Below, in pieces: positions 41,687-47,869 of a stretch of 64,000 bases of DNA; the first letter of the stretch is position 1, and each line of letters opens with the position of its first letter. Below the pieces are notes generated by a model. It had not been told where the DNA came from and searched no databases. It was given only the letters and a program-made list of their open reading frames with translations. The translations under genes were made by a program, and so were the position numbers. The DNA is from Phytomonospora sp040655735 (GTDB taxonomy: Bacteria; Actinomycetota; Actinomycetes; Mycobacteriales; Micromonosporaceae): the NCBI RefSeq assembly GCF_040655735.1, contig NZ_JBFAKK010000012.1:1-64000 (forward strand). Reading direction: 5' to 3'.

Positions 41687-41809
41687 CTAGTCGACGAGCG
41701 CCACGACGAGAGCGGCGACGAGGAGCAGCCCGACGACGATCGCGGCGGCGACGCTGACGACGGGGCCGGCGCAGCCGGGGCGAGGGGTGCCGGCGTTGTT
41801 CTCAGGCAT
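41687..41809 (-). CDS. Small single-helix membrane protein, 40 aa
   Basis: An ORF of 41 codons reading MPENNAGTPRPG, then a hydrophobic stretch (VVSVAAAIVVGLLLVAALVV) to a short end ALVD and TAG. CGGAGG lies 6 bases before the ATG at 41809, which is good support for translation. The start of the polypeptide is polar and proline-containing, so a bitopic small membrane protein is expected. Function unknown. Confidence 0.5.
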   Translation of the reverse strand: MPENNAGTPRPGCAGPVVSVAAAIVVGLLLVAALVVALVD

Positions 41810-41906
41810 GGCGGCCTCCGGCGGTGCGGTCGGGCGCGCTGTCCACAGTGGCCATAGCGCAGGCTACCGCTTGTGAGGGCGCGGTGGCGGGGCTCCGGCG
41901 CGCTGT

Positions 41907-42194
41907 TCAGGTGAGCCGCTCGCGCAGGTGGACGTCGACGTCGTCCCCGGCGTTCTTGCCGATCGCGGTGCGGAGTTCGGCGTTGACCGGCAGCTTGTGC
42001 GTGCCGTCGCCGAGGGCCATGAAGGAGGTGGTGAAGGGGACTCCGTCGACGGTTCCGGAGACCTTCACCCGTCCGCGTGTGCCGAAGTACTCGGCGGAGC
42101 CGTCCATGACGACGTAGGTCCAGCCGCCCTTGGCGGGGCTCTGCTGCAGGGTGGCGGTGAATCGGCGGTCGATCGGGCCGGTGGTCGGTGACAT
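41907..42194 (-). CDS. DUF1905-domain protein
   Basis: A 95-residue beta-barrel-like protein. The sequence RRFTATLQQSPAKGGWTYVVM, then GRVKVSGTVDGVPFTTSFMALGDGTHKLPVNAELRTAIGK (about residues 39-78) and GDDVDVHLRE is the DUF1905 pattern. Function of the family is unknown. The ATG at 42194 is 37 bases after the stop of the DUF1761 gene, so the two probably form one transcript under TetR control. Confidence 0.8.
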   Translation of the reverse strand: MSPTTGPIDRRFTATLQQSPAKGGWTYVVMDGSAEYFGTRGRVKVSGTVDGVPFTTSFMALGDGTHKLPVNAELRTAIGKNAGDDVDVHLRERLT

Positions 42195-42231
42195 CTCGGA
42201 AGACTTCCCTTCGTGGCGTGCGGCGGTCGGG

Positions 42232-42618
42232 TCAGTGCAGGGCGCCGACGATGGCGGCGATGAGCAGGAGCTTGAGCAGCCAGTCGCCGGCATGGATCGC
42301 GGCGGTGACCGGTGCGACCTTCTCCCAGGCGATCGAGCCGGTGAGAAGGGCGAGCGGGAAACCCGCCCAGAGCACGAGCGCCAGCGGCAGGGCGTCGGGG
42401 AGGGACAGCCGGTCGGCCTGAGCCGCGACCCAGGCGAAGACCGCGGCGACGAGCGTCGTGCGCACCAGCTCGGCGAGGATCTTCCACGCCGTCGGCCGGC
42501 CCCGGTCGAGGGCCTTGTCGCCGAGGACCTTGCGCTCGACCGGGGAGGCGATCGCGTAGTAGACGCTGCTGGCGACGAAGGCGGCTACCGCGGACAGTCC
42601 GATGCCGAGGACGATCAT
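42232..42618 (-). CDS. DUF1761 small integral membrane protein
   Basis: A 128-residue protein with four hydrophobic segments (GLSAVAAFVASSVYYAIASP; LVRTTLVAAVFAWVAAQ; LPLALVLWAGFPLALLTGSI; WLLKLLLIAAIVGALH). The pattern of the first helix followed by W..L and the P-L-A-L-V-L-W-A-G-F third helix is the DUF1761 family. Function unknown. It starts immediately beside two palindromes shared with the divergent TetR gene. Confidence 0.78.
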   Translation of the reverse strand: MIVLGIGLSAVAAFVASSVYYAIASPVERKVLGDKALDRGRPTAWKILAELVRTTLVAAVFAWVAAQADRLSLPDALPLALVLWAGFPLALLTGSIAWEKVAPVTAAIHAGDWLLKLLLIAAIVGALH

Positions 42619-42631
42619 GGGGACTCCTTTT

Positions 42632-42679
42632 TAGTACGTGGCAGTACTATAACCCTGGGTTTTGCGTACTGTCCAGTAC
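42632..42679. promoter_or_regulatory. Two TetR-type operators in a divergent promoter
   Basis: Two related inverted repeats lie between the DUF1761 gene (starts 42618, leftward) and the TetR gene (starts 42689, rightward): TAGTAC-GTGGCA-GTACTA (42632-42649) and GTACTG-TC-CAGTAC (42666-42679). Both have GTAC half-sites. This spacing would let a TetR dimer control both genes. It stands out against the GC-rich background. Confidence 0.65.
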
Positions 42680-42688
42680 TATTAGGCG

Positions 42689-43354
42689 ATGTCCCCGATC
42701 TCCGCTGCACGCACCCGCGGGCGCCCCGGCGGCAGCAGCGGCGCCGAGCTCCTGGCCGTCGCCCGGCAGGTGTTCCTCGCGAGCGGCTACGCCGGCGCCA
42801 CCATGGACGCCGTCGCCTCCGGCGCCAAGATCTCCAAGCAGACCCTCTACCGCCACTACCCCTCGAAGGACGTGCTGTACGCCGCCGTCGTGCGCGACTG
42901 GGTCGATCAAGGACACGACCGCATGCGGCCCCACGTCCAGGCCCTCCTCGACGCCCCCGGCCTCGCCGAAGGGTTGGTGAGGCTCGCTCGCGTGATGCAG
43001 GCGGGAATCCTCAGTCCGCCGGTGCTGCAGATGCGCAAACTGGTCGCCAACGAAGCCGAACGCTTCCCCGAAGTCGCGGCGGACTACTTGGAGAGAAGCT
43101 GGAACCGCAACCAGCACATGCTCGCCGAGGCGCTGCGGGAGCTGGGCGATCGAGGGGAACTGCGGGTCGCCGACGCCGATGGGGCCGCGGTGGCCGCCGA
43201 GCAACTGACCTGGCTGGCCATCGCCGCCCCGCTGAACCGGCTGACGCTGCAGGGGGGCCGGACGGTCGGCGGGGGCAGGGACGGCGGGGAGCTGGAGGCC
43301 GTTGCGGCGGAGGCGGTGGCGACGTTCTTGGGGAGGTTCGGGGCGGGGGAGTGA
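42689..43354 (+). CDS. TetR/AcrR-family regulator
   Basis: A 221-residue regulator. The HTH is ELLAVARQVFLASGYAGATMDAVA followed by SKQTLYRHYPSKDVLYAAVV (typical TetR helix-turn-helix). The C-terminal domain has QMRKLVANEAERFPEVAADYLERSW, like the AefR/TetR_C group. It probably represses itself and the divergent DUF1761-DUF1905 pair through the palindromes at 42632-42679. The ligand is unknown. Confidence 0.87.
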   Translation: MSPISAARTRGRPGGSSGAELLAVARQVFLASGYAGATMDAVASGAKISKQTLYRHYPSKDVLYAAVVRDWVDQGHDRMRPHVQALLDAPGLAEGLVRLARVMQAGILSPPVLQMRKLVANEAERFPEVAADYLERSWNRNQHMLAEALRELGDRGELRVADADGAAVAAEQLTWLAIAAPLNRLTLQGGRTVGGGRDGGELEAVAAEAVATFLGRFGAGE

Positions 43355-43393
43355 TGGCGAGCCGCCATGGCCCCGCCCTGCGCTCGCCCACCC

Positions 43394-44272
43394 CTAACCC
43401 CCCGCCGGCAGCGCCTCCAACGTCTCCAGCGCCGCCGCGAACTGCCCCGGCCGCTCCACCGGCCCGAGGTGCCCGCCCGGAACCTCCGTCAGCGGCACCC
43501 CCAACCCCACGGCCAGCGCCGCCGCCGCGCGGTAGGGCAGCTGCCCGCATGAGTCGATACCCGCGACGGGCACGAGCCTCGGCGCCACCGCGCGCAGCGC
43601 CGCGAGGTCGACGTCGTTGGTGGTGAAGGGAACGAGGATCCGTTCCAGGAACACCGGCTGCAGCGCGCTCAGTCCGGCGAACACCTCCAGCAGTTCCGGA
43701 GTCGGGGGCTCGGGGCTGGTCTCCGCGTAGCCCTCGAACCAGTCGCCGGGGTGGCGCAGCTGTGGGGCGTCGGCGATGGGCGCCAGGGTCGTCATGATCT
43801 CGGTCATGAGCCGGGCGGCCTCGCCGGGGCCTTCGGCGCGGGCGGCAGTGCGGACGGCTTCGATCGCGGTGCGCTGCCGCTCGGCGTCAGGCAGGAGGCC
43901 GAGCACGGGCGGCTCGTGGACGATCGCCAGCCGCAGGTGGTCGGGGTATCGCGTCAGCAGTTCGAGCGTGGTGATGGCGGCGGCGCTGAACGCGAAGACG
44001 GTCGGCGGCTCGTCGAAGAGAGCCTCGATGAGCCCGACGGTGTCCTCGGCGTAGACCTTCGGGCTCTGCTCACCGTGCTCGGACCCGGGCGGCGCCGAGG
44101 CCAGTCGGCTCGACATGCTCACGACGCGGTGGCGCTCGGCGAGGCGCGCGGCGAGCGCGTCGAGCACGGCTGCGTGGCCGGCGCCGCCGGGAAGGAGCAG
44201 CAGGGGTGGGCCGTCGCCCAGTTCGCGGTAGTCGATGGGGGTGCCGTTGAGGGTGAGTGTCGCGGTGTGGAT
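43394..44272 (-). CDS. Alpha/beta hydrolase with no standard start codon at its expected N-terminus
   Basis: The alpha/beta-hydrolase homology runs from 44272: IHTATLTLNGTPIDYRELGD and then PPLLLLPGGAGHA, the usual first strands and oxyanion loop. The codon at the expected start is ATC, 6 bases after an AGGAG ribosome site overlapping the TetR stop. The only standard in-frame start is a GTG 35 codons later (44167), which would remove these elements (257 residues instead of 292). The nucleophile elbow is also altered (VFAFSAAAIT instead of G-x-S-x-G); the late His is in PGGHLGPVERP. It may use an AUC start or be decaying. Confidence 0.65.
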   Translation of the reverse strand: MHTATLTLNGTPIDYRELGDGPPLLLLPGGAGHAAVLDALAARLAERHRVVSMSSRLASAPPGSEHGEQSPKVYAEDTVGLIEALFDEPPTVFAFSAAAITTLELLTRYPDHLRLAIVHEPPVLGLLPDAERQRTAIEAVRTAARAEGPGEAARLMTEIMTTLAPIADAPQLRHPGDWFEGYAETSPEPPTPELLEVFAGLSALQPVFLERILVPFTTNDVDLAALRAVAPRLVPVAGIDSCGQLPYRAAAALAVGLGVPLTEVPGGHLGPVERPGQFAAALETLEALPAGG

Positions 44273-44281
44273 GGGTCTCTC

Positions 44282-44857
44282 CTATCGCGGGATGTTCGAC
44301 CAGTTGGTGAGGGCGTGGTGGAGGATGTCGACCGCCCGCCGCCATGAGGTGGCGAGGCTGTGGTCGGCGGTGAACCCGCCGGTGGCCTCCAGGTCGCTGA
44401 AGCCGTGCAGGGTGCTGCGCAGCAGGCGGACCGCGTCGGTGGCCTCGGGTTCGTCGAGGTCGTAGCCGCGCAGGAGGGCGTAGCAGACGCCGATGATGCG
44501 CGCGGCGGCTCCCGACTCGGTGAGTCGCTCGGGCGAAACCGGGTGCCGGGTGGCGGCGTAGCGGCCGGGATGCCCGGTCGCGTGCGCCCGGTAGGCGTCG
44601 GCGAAGGCGCACAGGGCGGAGTAGCCCGATCGCCCGGCGATGGCACCGCCGAGGGCGTCGGCCCACTCGGCGAGCGCCAGCAGTGCCACGCGCTCCTGGA
44701 GGTCGGCGAGACCCCGGATGTGGGTGTAGAGGCTGGCGTCGCGGACGCCGAAGCGTTTCGCGAGCGCCGCCAGCGTCAGGTGGTCGAAGCCGATCTCGTC
44801 GGCGAGGTCGGCGGCGGCCGACACCAGGGCGTCGGGGGTGATCCTCTCGCGGGGCAT
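44282..44857 (-). CDS. TetR-family regulator with WHG-type C-terminal domain
   Basis: A 191-residue regulator: HTH in ALVSAAADLADEIGFDHLTL and AALAKRFGVRDASLYTHIRG; the C-terminal half shows the TetR_C WHG pattern (YRAHATGHPGRYAATRHPVS, LRSTLHGFSDLEATGGF). It probably controls the hydrolase gene directly downstream (9-base gap) and itself. The 44858-44905 leader contains TAGG/CCTA inverted elements that may be the operator. Confidence 0.87.
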   Translation of the reverse strand: MPRERITPDALVSAAADLADEIGFDHLTLAALAKRFGVRDASLYTHIRGLADLQERVALLALAEWADALGGAIAGRSGYSALCAFADAYRAHATGHPGRYAATRHPVSPERLTESGAAARIIGVCYALLRGYDLDEPEATDAVRLLRSTLHGFSDLEATGGFTADHSLATSWRRAVDILHHALTNWSNIPR

Positions 44858-44922
44858 GCTTTCCTAACCTTCCTAGGGTGGCGCCTAATATACATAGGCT
44901 GCGGGATGCGGGCACACGAAAA

Positions 44923-44948
44923 ACCCCCGTCCCAAGAGGGACGGGGGT
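44923..44948 (-). terminator. Intrinsic terminator for the zinc-finger gene
   Basis: ACCCCCGTCCC pairs perfectly with GGGACGGGGGT around AAGA. Read leftward, the stem is followed by TTTTTCG. It lies 17 bases beyond the stop of the gene at 44966. Confidence 0.88.
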
Positions 44949-44965
44949 CTGCGGAACGTGGGTGC

Positions 44966-45340
44966 CTAGTCGAACAGCTCCCGGAAGATGCTCTTGCGCT
45001 TGTACCCGTGCTGCCCGTGGTGCCCGTGCCGGTAACCGGCGCGCCCGTGCCGGTACTGGGGCTGCCCGTACCCGTAACCGGGCGCGGGGGGCGGGGCGTG
45101 CTGCGGGTAGGGCTGCGCCGGGTACGCCTGCCCGGGGGGCGGCGGAGGCGGGGGAGGCGGAGCCGACGCGCCGGCGGGCCGCGGCGGGGCCGCGTTGAGC
45201 CGGTTCTCGGCGTCCATGAGGTGCTCTAGTTCACCGCGGTCCAGGAAGATCCCACGACACTCGGTGCATTGGTCGATGTGGACGCCATTGCGCTCAAACT
45301 GGCGCATCCGGCCGTGGCACTTGGGGCAGGTCATCTCCAT
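44966..45340 (-). CDS. zf-TFIIB-type zinc-ribbon protein
   Basis: A 124-residue protein. The N-terminus has a four-cysteine zinc ribbon: TCPKCHGRM and DQCTECRGIFLDRGELEHLM, the zf-TFIIB (PF13453) pattern. It is followed by a Pro-rich stretch, a Tyr/Gly/Pro/His-rich segment and a basic C-terminus (KRKSIFRELFD). Family members are small proteins of unknown function. Either ATG at 45340 or 45334 may be the start. Its first 47 bases overlap the end of the upstream membrane protein gene. Confidence 0.82.
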   Translation of the reverse strand: MEMTCPKCHGRMRQFERNGVHIDQCTECRGIFLDRGELEHLMDAENRLNAAPPRPAGASAPPPPPPPPPGQAYPAQPYPQHAPPPAPGYGYGQPQYRHGRAGYRHGHHGQHGYKRKSIFRELFD

Positions 45341-46556
45341 CCCACGACGGTACCTGGTCGACGCTGAGAATTGATCGCAGTGGGATCCACCACACGGCAA
45401 ATGCGGCCGGATACAACAAATATCCGAATCGCGTCGCGGGCATCAGCAAGATCGCCGCGAGCAGCCCGACCGCGATCATCAGACTCACCGCGGCCCCGTC
45501 GCGCGGAGGCCGCCGCCACATCCACACGGCCATACCGGCCGCCGCGCAACCCAGCAGCACCAACGCGACCACCCGGCCGCCGTCGAACGCCGACGCGATC
45601 AGGTGCCCCGGGAAGGGACTCGCGGCCGGCGACTCCACCAGCCCGTGGCCGGTCGGGAAGGCGATGAGGTTCTCGCCGACCGCCGCGGCGTCGACCAGCA
45701 CGGCCGGAAGCAGTACGAGGACGGGGATTCCCACCGCCAGGGGCACGAACCGCCGCCAGCGGCCGCTCACGATCGCGTAGACCACGAGCACCGCGAGGAT
45801 CGGCCACGCCAGCAGTTTCAGCGCCGCCGCGACGCCGATGACCGCCGCCGCCCACACCCACCGGCCGGTGGACGCCAGGACCAGCGCCAGCAGCGACAGC
45901 GCGAGCACCGGCAGGTCGTCGCCGCCGGTCGCCAGCGTCAGCGCGCAGATCGGCAGCACCGTCACGGCCTGGGCCGCCCGGATCAGGCCCGACGTCGCCG
46001 CGCCCTCCCGGTACAGCAACCTCAGCGCGACCAGCACCGCCGCCAGGGTCGCCAGCGCGAACCAGATCCGCGCGTCGGCGAGCCAGGCGCCGTCGCCGAG
46101 GATCGCGCGCGGGACGCCGAAGACCGCCATCCCCGGCTGGTAGGGGTTGTAGCCGAGCAGCTGGTCGGGCAGCGCGGCGATGTCGTCGCGGCCCAGGTAG
46201 GGCGTGCCCAGGTCGAAGAGCCGGACCCCCGACTGCTCGACGACCAGCACCTCCTCCTGCGCGCGCCCGGCCGTCCCGTCGGCCCGCGACACCGCCTCGG
46301 CGATCAGCGGGAAGAAGGTCGTGGCCGCGTAGGTCGCGGCGACGATGTAGATGCGGCTGCTCAGCGCGATCGTCGGCCGCGCCAGCAGCAGCGCCGTCAC
46401 CATCGCCGCCGGGAGGTAGCCGCCGAAGGCGATGCCGCCCCACACCCGGTGCGGCGTCAGCGTGGAGAAGAGCGCGGTATAGCCGGCGAACAGTGCCGAT
46501 ACGCCGTACAGGATGAGGTCGACGGGTAGTCCGCGCCGGGTTTCGAGTCTCCACAC
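45294..46556 (-). CDS. Polytopic membrane protein, GT87/DUF2029-like
   Basis: A 420-residue protein with about ten membrane helices (for example ILYGVSALFAGYTALFST, GYLPAAMVTALLLA, VWAAAVIGVAAALKLLAWPI, FVPLAVGIPVLVLLPAVLV). The segment ALKLLAWPILAVLVVYAI with an embedded Lys, and the loop DLGTPYLGRDDIAALPDQLLGYNPYQPGMAVFG (about residues 115-147), suggest a GT-C-fold polyprenyl-phosphate glycosyltransferase of the GT87/DUF2029 group; the assignment is by eye. I chose the GTG at 46556, 32 bases after the Nudix-like stop, because homology-like membrane sequence starts there. No ribosome site is evident. Confidence 0.62.
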   Translation of the reverse strand: MWRLETRRGLPVDLILYGVSALFAGYTALFSTLTPHRVWGGIAFGGYLPAAMVTALLLARPTIALSSRIYIVAATYAATTFFPLIAEAVSRADGTAGRAQEEVLVVEQSGVRLFDLGTPYLGRDDIAALPDQLLGYNPYQPGMAVFGVPRAILGDGAWLADARIWFALATLAAVLVALRLLYREGAATSGLIRAAQAVTVLPICALTLATGGDDLPVLALSLLALVLASTGRWVWAAAVIGVAAALKLLAWPILAVLVVYAIVSGRWRRFVPLAVGIPVLVLLPAVLVDAAAVGENLIAFPTGHGLVESPAASPFPGHLIASAFDGGRVVALVLLGCAAAGMAVWMWRRPPRDGAAVSLMIAVGLLAAILLMPATRFGYLLYPAAFAVWWIPLRSILSVDQVPSWDGDDLPQVPRPDAPV

Positions 46557-46588
46557 GGGGGCCAGTCTGCCAAGGGGGTGCTCGGCGC

Positions 46589-47113
46589 TCAGAGGAGGCC
46601 GCGCAGTGACGCCCGTAGATACGCCGCCATCGTGTACCCGTCGGTCACCGCTCCCGACGAGATCAGCTCCGCGAGCTCCGCCGGCGCCGCCAGCCGCACC
46701 GCGCCGATTCCTTCGGCCGCGTCGAACGCGCCGACGCCGTCGATCTCGGCGTGGAAGAGCGAGACCGGATCCGCCGACATCCCCGCGTCCACGTGCAGGG
46801 ATCCCAACGGAGTGAGACACACCACCCGGGCGCTCTCCTCCGCCGAGAAGCCCGCTTCCCCGAAGCCGCGCGGGATCTCCAGGCTCCAGCCGCGCACCGC
46901 GTGCCGAAAGTGCTCGACCAGCACGATCCGGCCGCCGACTACCGGGAGGACCGCCTGGCCGGGCGCCGAGACCGCCGCGACGTCACGGATGTAGGTGCCC
47001 AGGGTCCCGTCGGGAAAGCGCACCGCGTCGCGCAGCAGGGTCAGGTACTGGTCCTCGTAGACGACACCGGTGCGCGCCAGTTCCGCCGGCCGTCCCGCTG
47101 CGTGCAGCCGCTC
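46589..47113 (-). pseudogene. Nudix hydrolase remnant with disrupted Nudix box
   Basis: The reading frame resembles ADP-ribose pyrophosphatase-type Nudix proteins: ERLHAAGRPAELARTGVVYE, then DAVRFPDGTLGTYIRDV, GGRIVLVEHFRHAVRGWSLEIPRG. The box then reads GFGEAGFSAEESARVVCLTPLG, lacking about ten residues that should contain the RE-x-x-EE metal-binding helix. The homologous N-terminus (from ~47113) has no ATG, GTG or TTG in frame; the first standard start is a GTG at 47023 inside the domain. Both lesions suggest a non-functional gene, though a very short product from 47023 (144 residues) is possible. Confidence 0.5.
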
Positions 47114-47726
47114 GGCGGTGGCGTGCTCGGCGGCGGCCGCCGACCGTGCCGACCATGTTCGCGGGCGCCGCCGTGATGTGCGCCCACAGCTGTCGCCGCC
47201 CGGTCATCTCCTCGGCTCGCTGCGGCACGACGTGCTTGCGATAGCGGCCCACGAGGTACCGATAACGGGACTGTGGCAGCGTCAGGTGCCGCATCCGGCC
47301 CATGATCGCGTCGACGCGTGACCAGGTCAGCCACTCCCCGAAGCCGGGTTCTTCGACCAGGTTCGTCGCCCGCGCGCCGACGGTGTGCCCGGAGCCCGGG
47401 CGGGCCACAGCCAGGGCCGTCTCACGGTCGGGCAGTTCCGTCTCGCTTCCCGAGGCGCCCAGAGAGGCCGCGACGATCTCGTTGTAGCAGGCGTCGACGA
47501 TCCCGCGGGCCAAGCGGATCTGCCGATCCTCGACCGGATCGGCGCCGGAGCGGCCGTCGAGCAGGGTGTACCAGGCTGAGCGGCGGTCGAACAGGGACGG
47601 ATCCGCCGACGAGCGGACATCCGCGTCGAGGGCCGCGAGCAGCCGCCCGCCGCCGTACAGCGCGCGGGCCCTGCCCAGTGCGGTCAGGACGCGATCGGCG
47701 AGGCCCGGGCCTTTCACCGCTCGCAC
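46983..47726 (-). CDS. Hypothetical 247-aa protein running into the Nudix remnant
   Basis: No family recognised. Residues ~1-190 are helical and ordinary-looking: LADRVLTALGRARALYGGGR, DRRSAWYTLLDGRSGADP, DAIMGRMRHLTLPQSRYRYLVGRYRKHVV. After TAAPANMVGTVG the frame becomes arginine-rich (GRRRARHRRAAARSG) because it overlaps the Nudix-like sequence in another frame. The true C-terminus was probably lost in a deletion that joined the two genes. Start is one of two close GTG codons (47726 or 47717). Function unknown. Confidence 0.5.
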   Translation of the reverse strand: MRAVKGPGLADRVLTALGRARALYGGGRLLAALDADVRSSADPSLFDRRSAWYTLLDGRSGADPVEDRQIRLARGIVDACYNEIVAASLGASGSETELPDRETALAVARPGSGHTVGARATNLVEEPGFGEWLTWSRVDAIMGRMRHLTLPQSRYRYLVGRYRKHVVPQRAEEMTGRRQLWAHITAAPANMVGTVGGRRRARHRRAAARSGTAGGTGAHRCRLRGPVPDPAARRGALSRRDPGHLHP

Positions 47727-47820
47727 GACCGTCGAAAGCCCTGTACACCGACAAAGCGGCCGTGTCGGATCGAGGACACACAATGCCCGGCGGGCGCGGC
47801 TAGCCCAACGTTCGCCGCGC

Positions 47821-47864
47821 CCACCGGGCCACCAGCGCGGCGGGGTGATCCCGCCGCCCGGTGG
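47821..47864. terminator. Large hairpin downstream of the GH9 gene
   Basis: CCACCGGGC (47821-47829) pairs with GCCCGGTGG (47856-47864), and inside it GGCGGG (47839-47844) pairs with CCCGCC (47850-47855). It is 5 bases from the GH9 stop codon in the direction of transcription and is the probable end of the cellulase transcript. Confidence 0.7.
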
Positions 47865-47869
47865 TCTCT

